Shown one piece after another: positions 16,165 to 24,688 of a stretch of DNA of 64,000 nucleotides. The stretch comes from Sphingomonas sp. BT-65 (lineage in GTDB: Bacteria > Pseudomonadota > Alphaproteobacteria > Sphingomonadales > Sphingomonadaceae). Below the pieces are notes generated by a model that had not been told where the DNA came from, ran no database searches, and was given only the letters and a program-made list of their open reading frames with translations. The translations under genes were made by a program, and so were the position numbers. The DNA lies in the NCBI RefSeq assembly GCF_026107375.2, contig NZ_JAPCIA010000001.1:248001-312000 (forward strand), read 5' to 3'. How positions within the stretch are numbered: the stretch's first letter is position 1; each line of letters starts with the position of its first letter.

Positions 16165-17938
16165 CGATGGTGCTCGCCACGCTCGCGGCCGAGGCCTGCA
16201 TGCGCACCGCGCCGCCGCCGTCCCGGCCCGGCACCTTGGGCCATAGCCCCTGGGCGATCGCCGCGCGGCTCGCGCTCTCGCGGCCGTCGTTCTTCTCGTA
16301 CATCCAGTAGTTGCGCAGCACCGTCATGACATAGCCGCGCGTCTCCCAATAGGGGATGCTCTCGATGTAGAGCAGCGGGTCGCCATTGTCGCGGATCTGG
16401 TAGTTCCAGTTGGTCACCGGGGTCGGCCCGGCATTGTAGGCCGCGATCACCTTGGGCAGCAGCCCGCCGGTGAAGGGCTGGTCGCGCAATTGCTCGATAT
16501 AGGATTGCCCGACTTCCATGTTGGTCGAGGGACGCGAGAGGTCGCCGCGACCGATCGTCACGCCGCGGCGGCGGCCAACGTCGATCGCTGCGCCGCTCTT
16601 GATCTGCATCAGGCCATAGGCGCCCGCCGGACTCTCGACCGTGCGGTTGAAGCGCGATTCCTGCAGCGTGTGGGCGAACACCAGCGACTTGTCGATCCGC
16701 CAGCCGCCATCGGGGGTCCAGTTGGGTGCCGGGTAGCGTGCTTCCTCGAGCGGTTGCGCGCCCGGCGGGCAATTGTGGGTGAGCCACAGCTGGATCGCCG
16801 GGAGCGCGAGACGCCCGGCGAGGCGGGTCAGCGCGGCATGCTCGCGCGCGTCGCCGATCCTGGCCTGGTGCTTGATCACCTCGGCGGCGAGGCTGTCCTC
16901 GCCGATCTCGACCAGCGCGGTCGCGACGCGGACATTCGGGCGGCGCTCGATCGTCTTCCAGTCGGCCGACACGAACTTCTCGGTGCGTGCCGGCACTTCC
17001 TTCATGCCCAGCGCCTGGCGCGCGAGCAGGCCGTAGAAGGTCTCGCCATGCTGTGCCGCGCTCTTGAGCCGCGTGCTGACCAGGTCGGGGCGGCCGCACG
17101 CCATGTCGGCGCGCGAGGCCCAATAGAGGCCGGCGGTGCGCTTCTCGGTATCCCCGGCGCGCTGCGCGACCGAGGTGAACGCCGCCTGGGCCGCCGCGCA
17201 ATCCTTCTGCCGCCACGCCGCGAGGCCCTGCACCCAGTCGGCGAGCGGGGCGAATTCGCCCTGGCCGACCTGCGCCTTGGCGGCGACGCGGCGCGCATCG
17301 GCATCGCGGCCGGTGGTGTAATACATCCAGGCGACGCGCTGGCGCCATTCGGTGAGCACCTCGGGCGCGAGTTCGGCGCTGCGCGACTCGAGCAAGGTCT
17401 CGGCGTTCGTCGCGTCGTCCGCCTTGATCAGCGGCTGCATCTCCACGACCAGCCGCATCGCCGCGGAATCGGCGGCGGGGGTCGAGCGGTGGCGGATGCG
17501 CGCGGGCGGCGCGTCGTACCAGATCATGCGCTGTGCCACGGGCAGCCCGGGAAGCTCGATCGCGCCGCGTGTCCGGGCGAGACGGGCGATCTGTTCGGCC
17601 TGGGGCAGCTCGGGCGCCTCGCCGAGCAGCGCCAGCAATTGCGGCAGCTCGGCGCGGGGCGAGCCCTTGGCGAGATAGAGTTCCGCGCGCGCCGTCGCGT
17701 GAAGCAGGCCGGGCCGCATCGAATCGAGGCGAAGCTGCGCGTCGGCCCAGCGCTGCGCGCGGATCGCCGCGAACACCGCGCGATAGGCTTCGCGCTCCGA
17801 CGGGTCGAGCTGGGCGGGGACACCGTCGCTGGCCTCGCGCTTCTCGAAGCGCTCGGCCGCCTTCTCGTCGGATGCATGCGCGACGGCGGGAAGGGCAAGG
17901 GCAATTGCGGTGGCGGCAAACAGGATACGCGGGTTCAC
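16154..17938 (-). CDS. Soluble lytic murein transglycosylase
   Basis: A 594-residue periplasmic enzyme that cleaves peptidoglycan to 1,6-anhydromuramyl products. Starts with GTG; residues 1-22 are a signal peptide ([18 protein letters not shown]). A long alpha-solenoid (U-shaped Slt70-like domain) precedes the C-terminal SLT catalytic domain with [20 protein letters not shown] (catalytic Glu in QES) and LMQI, then [13 protein letters not shown]. Its start overlaps the stop of the UDG-like gene (GTGA). Confidence 0.93.
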   Translation of the reverse strand: MNPRILFAATAIALALPAVAHASDEKAAERFEKREASDGVPAQLDPSEREAYRAVFAAIRAQRWADAQLRLDSMRPGLLHATARAELYLAKGSPRAELPQLLALLGEAPELPQAEQIARLARTRGAIELPGLPVAQRMIWYDAPPARIRHRSTPAADSAAMRLVVEMQPLIKADDATNAETLLESRSAELAPEVLTEWRQRVAWMYYTTGRDADARRVAAKAQVGQGEFAPLADWVQGLAAWRQKDCAAAQAAFTSVAQRAGDTEKRTAGLYWASRADMACGRPDLVSTRLKSAAQHGETFYGLLARQALGMKEVPARTEKFVSADWKTIERRPNVRVATALVEIGEDSLAAEVIKHQARIGDAREHAALTRLAGRLALPAIQLWLTHNCPPGAQPLEEARYPAPNWTPDGGWRIDKSLVFAHTLQESRFNRTVESPAGAYGLMQIKSGAAIDVGRRRGVTIGRGDLSRPSTNMEVGQSYIEQLRDQPFTGGLLPKVIAAYNAGPTPVTNWNYQIRDNGDPLLYIESIPYWETRGYVMTVLRNYWMYEKNDGRESASRAAIAQGLWPKVPGRDGGGAVRMQASAASVASTIGAN

Positions 17939-18669
17939 TTTTGCCCCCCAAGAAGCAACTGCAGGTCTTTCCAGGCATCGGCCTTCGCTGCGGGCCTGGT
18001 CAGCAGGAACCGCGGGTGGAAGGTCGCGACCACCAGCGATTGTCCATTTGCTTGGTTAACGGGCTCTAAACGACCACGCTGCAGCCCGCCCTCGGACCCG
18101 ATAACCGCACGGCTCACCGTCTGGCCGAGCAGCAGCAGCTTCTGCGGCGCGGCAAGCGCGATGTGATGGCGCACCAGCTCGCCGAGCCGTGCCTCGGCCT
18201 CGCGCGGCACCTGGCCGGTGATCGGGCGCGCGGCGCACAGCGGCGCGAGATAGACGGAGTCGCGGTCGAGCCCGATCGCGGCGAGCATGCGGTCGAACAG
18301 CCGTCCTGCGCCGTTGCCGAGCAGACCGGGTGCCTCGCCCTCGAACTCGGGGAGGTCGGTGATCACCATCAGCGGTGCGGCGGGATTTCCGCTCGGCGCG
18401 ACGATCGGTTCGCCCCAGCTCGCTTCCGGGGCGCCGCTGCCGAAGCGCCAGTCGATGAACGCTTCCAGCGTGGCGGGGAGCGGCGCTTCGGGCTCGGGTT
18501 CCGCCAGCGGGGCATGTTGGCCAGGGCTCGCCGTAGCGGCAGGCGCCGCCTCGCGTACGGTCCAGTCGCGCGGCGCTTCGTCCACGAGCATGTCCACGCC
18601 CGCGTCCTGCCACCATTGCAGCGCGCTGGCGGCTTCGGCCCGCCAATCCATTGCCCCCGCAATGCCCAT
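17935..18669 (-). CDS. Uracil-DNA glycosylase-like protein
   Basis: About 244 residues of the UDG superfamily, nearest to the family 4/5 and SPO1-polymerase-associated group. LLGNGAGRLFDRMLAAIGLDRDSVYLAPLCAARP matches the glycosylase core, PQKLLLLGQTVSRAVIG follows, and FHPRFLLTRPAAKADAWKDL carries the late HP motif. The usual N-terminal GEAPG motif is replaced by ITDLPEFEGEAPG, and I see only one of the four cysteines that hold the family 4 iron-sulfur cluster. The start is uncertain: 18669 (MGIAGAMDWR) or 18651 (MDWRAEAA). Function could be repair or a divergent role. Confidence 0.7.
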   Translation of the reverse strand: MGIAGAMDWRAEAASALQWWQDAGVDMLVDEAPRDWTVREAAPAATASPGQHAPLAEPEPEAPLPATLEAFIDWRFGSGAPEASWGEPIVAPSGNPAAPLMVITDLPEFEGEAPGLLGNGAGRLFDRMLAAIGLDRDSVYLAPLCAARPITGQVPREAEARLGELVRHHIALAAPQKLLLLGQTVSRAVIGSEGGLQRGRLEPVNQANGQSLVVATFHPRFLLTRPAAKADAWKDLQLLLGGQK

Positions 18670-18785
18670 GGATTTCACAGAGTCATGCCTTGACGCCATG
18701 GTCAATCTACCGCCATCGGAGGAGGGACAGGACGCGCCGCGCGTGCGACGACATGAGGGGACGCGTCCGCCAGGGGAGACGAAGA

Positions 18786-20447
18786 GTGAGCGAACGCGAG
18801 TCGATGCCATATGACGTCGTGATCGTCGGTGCGGGGCCTGCCGGCCTTACCGCTGCGATCCGGCTCAAGCAGCTGGCGGCCGAGGCCGGCGGCGAGATCA
18901 GCGTGTGCATCCTCGAAAAGGGATCGGAGGTCGGCGCGCACATCCTGTCGGGCGCGGTGATCGATCCGCGTTCGCTCGACGAGCTGCTGCCCGAATGGCG
19001 CACCGCCGGCTGCCCGCTGGCGGAGGTGCCGGTCCACGACAACCAGCACTGGCTGTTGTCGAAGAAGGGCAAGTGGAACGTCCCGCACCGCCTCATGCCG
19101 CGCTTCATGCACAATGAGGGCACCTACACCGGCAGCCTCGGCAACCTTTGTCGCTGGCTCGCCGAGCAGGCCGAAGGGCTGGGAGTCGAGATCTTCCCGG
19201 GCTTCGCCGCTGCCGAGATCCTCTACCACGAGGATGGGTCGGTGAAGGGCGTCGCCACCGGCGACATGGGCGTGGCGTGCGACGGCACGCACAAGCCCGA
19301 CTATCAGCCCGGGCTCGAGCTGCACGCGCGCTATACCTTCTTCGGCGAGGGCGTGCGCGGGCATCTCTCCAAGCAGCTCCAGCGCCAGTTCGGGCTGTGC
19401 GAGGGCGTCGAGCCGCAGATCTACGGCCTCGGCGTCAAGGAATTGTGGGACATCGATCCCGAGCTGCACGTGCCCGGCCGCGTCATCCATACCCAGGGCT
19501 GGCCGCTCAATGAGACGCGGGGATCGAATGGCGGCGGCTTCCTCTACCACCAGGCCAATGGGCAGGTGGCGTTGGGCTTCGTCACCTGGCTCAACTACAC
19601 CAACCCCTATCTCTCGCCCTTCCAGGAGATGCAGCGCTGGAAGACTCACCCGGCGATCGCCGAGATCCTGAAGGGCGGCAAGCGCGTCTCCTATGGCGCG
19701 CGCGCGATCAGCGACGGCGGGTTGCAGGCGATTCCCAAGCTCACCTTCCCCGGCGGCGTGCTGATCGGCGACAGCGCGGGCTTCCTCAACGTGCCGCGGA
19801 TCAAGGGCACGCACACCGCGATGAAGAGCGGCATGCTCGCGGCCGAGGCGGCGTTCGCGGCGGTGCAGGCGGATCGCTCGAGCGACGAGCTCATCGCCTA
19901 TCCGGAGGCGTTCCGGGCGAGCTGGGCGTACAAGGAGCTCAGCATCGTCCGTAACGTCGCGCCGCTGGTGAAGAAGTTCGGCGACCTGATCGGATCGGGC
20001 CTCGCCAACGTCACCATGTTCCTCGAGAGCTGGGGCGTGAAGATGCCCTTCACCATGGGCCACAAGCCCGATCACGAGAGCCTGTGGCGCAAGGACCTGG
20101 TCCAGCCGATCGACTATCCCAAGCCCGACGGCGTGCTGACCTTCGACCGGCTCTCCTCGGTGTTCCTGTCGAACACCAATCACGAGGAGGACCAGCCGGT
20201 CCATCTGACGCTCAAGGATCCGGATATCCCGGTCGAATATGATCTGCCCCTTTATGACGAGCCGGCGCAGCGTTATTGTCCGGCGGGCGTTTACGAGATC
20301 GTGGGCGAGGCGGAAGGGACGCCGAAGTTCGTGATCAACGCGCAGAACTGCGTCCATTGCAAGACATGCGACATCAAGGACCCCACGCAGAACATCAACT
20401 GGGTGGTGCCCGAGGGCGGTGGAGGACCGAATTATCCCAACATGTAA
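18786..20447 (+). CDS. Electron transfer flavoprotein-ubiquinone oxidoreductase
   Basis: A 553-residue membrane-associated flavoprotein that passes electrons from ETF to ubiquinone. GTG 18786 is chosen because AGGGGAGA lies 9 nt upstream and MSERESMPYDVVIVGAGPAG is the usual start; the FAD-binding loop GAGPAG is at 15-20. The C-terminus holds the [4Fe-4S] ligands C498 (CPAGVYE), C522, C525 and C528 (CVHCKTCDIKDP). The usual ETF alpha and beta genes are not in the window. The downstream gene is separated by a palindromic repeat. Confidence 0.95.
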   Translation: MSERESMPYDVVIVGAGPAGLTAAIRLKQLAAEAGGEISVCILEKGSEVGAHILSGAVIDPRSLDELLPEWRTAGCPLAEVPVHDNQHWLLSKKGKWNVPHRLMPRFMHNEGTYTGSLGNLCRWLAEQAEGLGVEIFPGFAAAEILYHEDGSVKGVATGDMGVACDGTHKPDYQPGLELHARYTFFGEGVRGHLSKQLQRQFGLCEGVEPQIYGLGVKELWDIDPELHVPGRVIHTQGWPLNETRGSNGGGFLYHQANGQVALGFVTWLNYTNPYLSPFQEMQRWKTHPAIAEILKGGKRVSYGARAISDGGLQAIPKLTFPGGVLIGDSAGFLNVPRIKGTHTAMKSGMLAAEAAFAAVQADRSSDELIAYPEAFRASWAYKELSIVRNVAPLVKKFGDLIGSGLANVTMFLESWGVKMPFTMGHKPDHESLWRKDLVQPIDYPKPDGVLTFDRLSSVFLSNTNHEEDQPVHLTLKDPDIPVEYDLPLYDEPAQRYCPAGVYEIVGEAEGTPKFVINAQNCVHCKTCDIKDPTQNINWVVPEGGGGPNYPNM

Positions 20448-20472
20448 GCGCCCGAAGCATCTCGGTGCTCCA

Positions 20473-20607
20473 AATTCCTCCCCCGGAGGGGGAGGGGGAC
20501 CAGCGCAGCTGGTGGAGGGGTATTCTCCGCTCGCTAGCCGGTTCTTTGGTGGCGACTACCCCTCCACCGCGCAAGCGCGGTCCCCCTCCCCCTCCGGGGG
20601 AGGAATT
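20473..20607. repeat. Dispersed long inverted repeat
   Basis: Two arms of about 50 bp (20473-20522 and 20557-20607) are inverted copies with a mismatched middle: AATTCCTCCCCCGGAGGGG at the left end and its complement CCCCTCCGGGGGAGGAATT at the right. Each arm carries its own small hairpin (CCAGCGCAGCTGG; CCGCGCAAGCGCGG). The spacer is 34 bp. The transcript could fold into a strong stem. It resembles a family of repeats I recall from many sphingomonad genomes. It occupies the ETF-QO/TPR gap and reaches the start of the TPR gene. Confidence 0.8.
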
Positions 20608-22215
20608 GGATGTCAGCGTGCACTGCTCCTGTCGCTTGCGATAACGGGACTCCTCCTCCCCAACGCCGCCCATGCCGATGCGCGCGACTATGTCCGCGCC
20701 CGCGCCGCGGCGGAGGATGGTGCGGTGGGCGTCGCGGCGGCGGGCTATGCCGCGGTGATGGCGACCGCGCCCGATGACGAGGTCGTGGCGATCCGCGCCT
20801 ATCGCAACGCGCTGGCGGCGGGCGACATCGCGCTGGCGCGCCGCGCGGCCGCGGTGCTCACCCGCTCGGGCGTCGCGCCGGCGGACGTCGCGATCCTCGA
20901 CTTCGCCGAGGCGCTGCGCAAGCGCGATCAGGCGGCGGCCGACGATGCGCTCGGCGGGATCGGGGCGGGCCCGCTCGATTTCCTCGCCCCGGTGCTGCGC
21001 GCCTGGCTCGCGCATGACCGCGGCGCCGATCCCTTCCCGATCCTCGATAATGCCAGCGAAAGCGGGCTCGCCCGCCGCTACATCGCCGAGCATCGCGCGC
21101 TGCTGCTGATCGCATCGGACCGGATCGAGGACGGCATCGCGGCATTGCGCGCAGCGGTCGGCGCCGATCCGGGCAGCATCGACCTGCGCTGGAACGCCGC
21201 GACGCTGCTCGCGGCGAAGGGCCGGCGCGACACCGCGCTGTCGCTGCTCGCCGGCGACGATCCGGTGCTGTCCGGGCTTCGTGCGCGCCTGAAGAAGGGG
21301 CCCAAGCCAGGCGCGGCGTTCGGCGCCAGCCGCGCCTTCACCCGGCTCGCCTCCGATCTTGCGGGGCAGGAGACGCAGGCGCTGTCGATCCTGCTCACGC
21401 GCTCGGCGCTGATGCTCGACCCAGGCGACGATCGCGCGCGGTTGCTGCTCGCCGACGCACTGGCAGGCGAACAGGCCTATGAGCGCGCGCAGGCCGCGCT
21501 GGATTCGGTCAAGAAGGACAGCCCCTTCTACGCCGCCGCGCTGACCGAGCGGGTCGGGCTGCGCGACAAGCAGGGCGACGATGCCGGGGCGCTTGCGCTC
21601 GCGGCGACGCTGGCGCGCGCGCGTGATGCGAGCATCGCCGATCGCCAGCGCTATGCCGACCTGCTGTCCGAGCAGGGGCGCGAGGCCGAGGCGGCCGGCA
21701 TCTATGCCCAGGCGCTGGCCCAGGCCGGCGACGGCGCGACCTGGATCCAGCACCTCCAGCTCGGCGGCGCGCTCGAGCGCGCGGGCCGTTGGGACGAGGC
21801 GCTGCTGCATCTGCGCAAGGCGGTCGAGCTCGCGCCCGAACAGGCGGTCGCGCTCAACTATCTGGGCTATGCGCAGATCGAGCGCGGGGTGAATCTCGGC
21901 GAGGCGACCGCATTGCTGGAGCGCGCGAGCAAGCTGCGTCCCGATGACGCCGCGATCACCGACTCGCTCGGCTGGGCCTATTTCCGCCAGGGCGAGGTCG
22001 CCAAGGCACTGCCGCTGCTCGAAAAGGCCGCGCAGAGCGAGCCTGGCAGCGCGACGATCAATGAGCATCTCGGCGATGTCTATTGGCGGACCGGGCGGCG
22101 GTTCGAGGCGCGCTACGCTTGGCGCGCGGCCGCGCTCTATGCCGAGGGCGAGCAGAAGACGCGGCTCTCGGCCAAGCTCGCCGACGGCATCGGCCAGAGG
22201 ACCGCGGCAAACTGA
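20512..22215 (+). CDS. Exported TPR protein (start uncertain)
   Basis: A tetratricopeptide protein of about 535-567 residues. The signal peptide is plain: QRALLLSLAITGLLLPNAAH then ADARDY, starting at base 20614. However, no ATG, GTG or TTG begins it in frame. ATG 20610 has a good GGGGGAGGA 5 nt upstream but is one base out of frame (ATG-T-CAG). The nearest in-frame start is GTG 20512, inside the repeat. TPR units dominate the C-terminal half (AVALNYLGYAQIERGVNLGE, AITDSLGWAYFRQGEVAKAL, TINEHLGDVYWRTGRRFEAR). Its stop overlaps the ispE start region. Role unknown, perhaps envelope assembly. Confidence 0.75.
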   Translation: MEGYSPLASRFFGGDYPSTAQARSPSPSGGGIGCQRALLLSLAITGLLLPNAAHADARDYVRARAAAEDGAVGVAAAGYAAVMATAPDDEVVAIRAYRNALAAGDIALARRAAAVLTRSGVAPADVAILDFAEALRKRDQAAADDALGGIGAGPLDFLAPVLRAWLAHDRGADPFPILDNASESGLARRYIAEHRALLLIASDRIEDGIAALRAAVGADPGSIDLRWNAATLLAAKGRRDTALSLLAGDDPVLSGLRARLKKGPKPGAAFGASRAFTRLASDLAGQETQALSILLTRSALMLDPGDDRARLLLADALAGEQAYERAQAALDSVKKDSPFYAAALTERVGLRDKQGDDAGALALAATLARARDASIADRQRYADLLSEQGREAEAAGIYAQALAQAGDGATWIQHLQLGGALERAGRWDEALLHLRKAVELAPEQAVALNYLGYAQIERGVNLGEATALLERASKLRPDDAAITDSLGWAYFRQGEVAKALPLLEKAAQSEPGSATINEHLGDVYWRTGRRFEARYAWRAAALYAEGEQKTRLSAKLADGIGQRTAAN

Positions 22216-23039
22216 TTCTGACCGAGCCTGCGCCCGCCAAGCTCAACCTTGCGCTGCATGTACGGCGGCGGCGCGAGGACGGCTATCACGAGCTGGAGAC
22301 ACTGTTCGCCTTCGTCGCCGACGGCGACGCGGTGACGCTGGGCGAGGGGCAGGGGTTCGCGGTGAACGGCCCGTTTGCCGCTGCGCTGCTAGGGGAGGAC
22401 GACAATCTCGTCACCCGCGCCGCCGCGCGATTCGCGCAGGTTTTCGACCTGCCCGTGCCGGGGCGCATCACGCTGACCAAGCGGCTGCCCGTTGCATCCG
22501 GGCTGGGCGGGGGCTCGGCCGACGCCGCCGCGACGCTGCGCCTGCTCGCGCGCCATCACGGCATCGCGCTCGACGATCCGCGGTTGTTCGACTGCGCCGA
22601 TGCGCTGGGATCGGATGTACCCGCCTGCCTCTACAGCCGCACCGCGATCGGACGCGGGCGCGGCGAGCAGCTCGTCCCGGTGGCGGGCGCGCCGGGGACG
22701 CCGGTGCTGCTGGTCAATCCGGGCGTGGCGGTGTCGACCGCCGAGGTGTTCCGCCGCTGGGACGGCATTGATCGCGGCACGCTGCGAGAGGGCGATTTGC
22801 TCGCGGCCGCGCGAGCCGGGCGCAACGATCTCGAGCCGCCCGCGCTGGCGATCGCTCCGGTGATCGGGGAGGTGCTGGAACTGCTCGGCGCGCAGCCGGG
22901 CGCGACGCTGGCGCGCATGTCCGGATCGGGCGCCACCTGTTTCGCGCTGTTCGACAGCCTCGCGGCGCGTACCTCGGCGACGGAGGCAGTCAGGGGCGCA
23001 CAGCCCGGCTGGTGGTGTCTCGAAACGGTGCTGTTGTGA
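22215..23039 (+). CDS. ispE: 4-diphosphocytidyl-2-C-methyl-D-erythritol kinase
   Basis: A GHMP kinase that phosphorylates CDP-methylerythritol in the non-mevalonate isoprenoid pathway. TEPAPAKLNLALHVRRRRED is the typical N-terminus; the ATP-binding loop is LPVASGLGGGSADAAATL (about residues 92-109) and the C-terminal MSGSGATCFALF is the third GHMP motif. About 274 residues, normal for IspE. The expected start has no ATG, GTG or TTG: the bases after the TPR stop read ATT-CTG-ACC-GAG. Initiation at ATT 22215, a CTG, or an upstream TTG (22119 or 22083) are the options. Confidence 0.9.
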   Translation: MLTEPAPAKLNLALHVRRRREDGYHELETLFAFVADGDAVTLGEGQGFAVNGPFAAALLGEDDNLVTRAAARFAQVFDLPVPGRITLTKRLPVASGLGGGSADAAATLRLLARHHGIALDDPRLFDCADALGSDVPACLYSRTAIGRGRGEQLVPVAGAPGTPVLLVNPGVAVSTAEVFRRWDGIDRGTLREGDLLAAARAGRNDLEPPALAIAPVIGEVLELLGAQPGATLARMSGSGATCFALFDSLAARTSATEAVRGAQPGWWCLETVLL

Positions 23040-23220
23040 CACTTATCTGTCCCATTTTGGCACAGTCCGGTCCGTCTAGTACAGGCGCTCTCTGGGGAAC
23101 GGCAATTGGCCCCGGTCTTGCGAGGCATGGCTTGCGGGCCAGGCGCCGGGAGCGAAACGTCCGTGGATGGCCCCCGCTCGCTTCGGCGGGCGGGCGCTAT
23201 CCTCGCTTACGAGGCCGGCG

Positions 23221-23949
23221 ATGATCGCCTGGCAACTCCACGACCATATCGCGATCCTCACCCTCGAGCGTGGTGGGGCGCGCAATGCGATCCCGATCGC
23301 GGGCTGGGACGCGCTCGCCGACGCCGCACGCGCCATCGCCGCATCGGATGCCCGCGCGGTGATCCTGCGCTCGGCGATGCCCGGAGTCTTCTCCGCCGGC
23401 GCCGATCTCGCCGAATTCCGCGACCTGGTCGAGCAACCCGGCCTGCGCATCCGTTTCCGCGAGGCGATGGCGGCCGCGATCGAAGCCGTCGCCGCGCTCC
23501 CCATGCCAGTGATCGCCGCGGTCGATGGCAGCTGCTTCGGCGCCGCGGTCGCGCTGACGCTGGCGTGCGACATCGTGGTCGCGGGCGACGAGGCGGTGTT
23601 CGCCACCACGCCCGCCAAGCTCGGCCTGACCTACCCGGCGACCGACGTCGCCCGGCTCGCTGCGCGGGTGGGCGAGGGGCAGGCGGCACTGATGCTGTTC
23701 ACCGGCGCGCGCATCGATGCCGACGAGGCCCCGCGTATCGGCCTCGCGCATCGCCGCGTCGCCCATGCCCAGCCCGCCGCGCATGAGCTCGCCAACGCCA
23801 TTGCCGCCAACGTCCCCGAGGCGGTGCGCGCGCTCAAGGCGGTCCTCCGCGATCCCGCTGGGGCGGGGCATGCACGCACGTTCGACGATGCGTTCGGCTC
23901 TGAACCCTTCCGCACCCGCCTCGACGCATTCCTTGAGGGCAAGAGATGA
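23221..23949 (+). CDS. Crotonase-fold protein (enoyl-CoA hydratase/isomerase family)
   Basis: A 242-residue crotonase-superfamily protein; start ATG 23221 (MIAWQLHDHIAILTLER), because the family's first strand follows at once. It shows ARNAIPIAGWDAL, FSAGADLAEFRDL (first oxyanion-hole loop) and AAVDGSCFGAAVALTLACDI (second). The two catalytic glutamates of enoyl-CoA hydratase appear to be Ala here (GAAVALTLACD; TPAKLGLTYP), so it may not be a hydratase. ATGA overlap with the N-formylglutamate amidohydrolase gene suggests one operon. Confidence 0.85.
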   Translation: MIAWQLHDHIAILTLERGGARNAIPIAGWDALADAARAIAASDARAVILRSAMPGVFSAGADLAEFRDLVEQPGLRIRFREAMAAAIEAVAALPMPVIAAVDGSCFGAAVALTLACDIVVAGDEAVFATTPAKLGLTYPATDVARLAARVGEGQAALMLFTGARIDADEAPRIGLAHRRVAHAQPAAHELANAIAANVPEAVRALKAVLRDPAGAGHARTFDDAFGSEPFRTRLDAFLEGKR

Positions 23950-24677
23950 CCGCCGCGCATTTCATCGATGGCGCGGCGGATATCCTGATCCTCTGTGATC
24001 ACGCCTCCAATGCCGTGCCATCCGACATCGATCTCGGCATTGCGCCCGCCCTGCTCGGCAAGCACATCGCCGTCGACATCGGCGCCGCCGCGGTCAGTGA
24101 GGCGCTCGCCGTGTACCTTGGCGCCCCCGCAATCCTCGCCACCATCTCGCGCCTCGTCATCGACCTCAACCGCGAGCCCGACAGCGCTGGGCTGATCCCG
24201 CACATCAGCGATGGCCACGCCATCCCCGGCAACGGCACCGCCGACCGCGCCGAGCGTATCGCCCGTTTTCACGCGCCCTATCACCGCGCGATCGCCGACA
24301 CGATTCGCGCCCGCCGCCCCGAGCTGCTGGTCTCGGTCCACAGCTTCACGCCCCGGCTCGAACAGCATGACGGCCCGTCGCGCCCGTGGGAGATCGGCAT
24401 CCTCTACAATCGCGACGCCCGTGCCGCGCGCCTCGGCATCCCGCTGCTAGAGGCGGCCGGCGTCGTCACCGGCGACAACGAGCCCTATTCGGGCCGCCTG
24501 CTCAACGCGACGATGAACCGCCACGCCGAGGGCAACGGCATCCCCTATCTCGGCATCGAGCTGCGCAACGACCTCATCTCCGACCCCGCCGGTGTGGCGC
24601 ATTGGGCGCAGCTTCTCGCGTCGATAGTAAAAGACGTGCGCAACTCTCTTGCGCAAACGGGGTCCCCGGCGACATAG
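23946..24677 (+). CDS. N-formylglutamate amidohydrolase family protein
   Basis: A 243-residue zinc hydrolase family member, of the kind that makes glutamate from N-formylglutamate in histidine degradation. CDHASNAVP near residues 17-25 and the later [20 protein letters not shown] (about 137-157) match the conserved metal and substrate segments. Other hut genes are absent from the window, so the true substrate may be another N-acyl amino acid. It overlaps the crotonase-like gene by 4 nt and is followed by ilvD 12 bp later. Confidence 0.85.
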   Translation: MTAAHFIDGAADILILCDHASNAVPSDIDLGIAPALLGKHIAVDIGAAAVSEALAVYLGAPAILATISRLVIDLNREPDSAGLIPHISDGHAIPGNGTADRAERIARFHAPYHRAIADTIRARRPELLVSVHSFTPRLEQHDGPSRPWEIGILYNRDARAARLGIPLLEAAGVVTGDNEPYSGRLLNATMNRHAEGNGIPYLGIELRNDLISDPAGVAHWAQLLASIVKDVRNSLAQTGSPAT

Positions 24678-24688
24678 GCGTTCGCGCC

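Noticed and set aside
20610..20612. ATG with a strong ribosome-binding site as start of the TPR gene
   Set aside because: It is one base out of frame with the signal peptide; kept as a finding, not as an annotated start.
23040..23220. A possible small RNA between ispE and the crotonase-like gene
   Set aside because: A GC-rich hairpin (near CCCGCTCGCTTCGGCGGG) is visible but no promoter, terminator or known RNA pattern; nothing firm to report.
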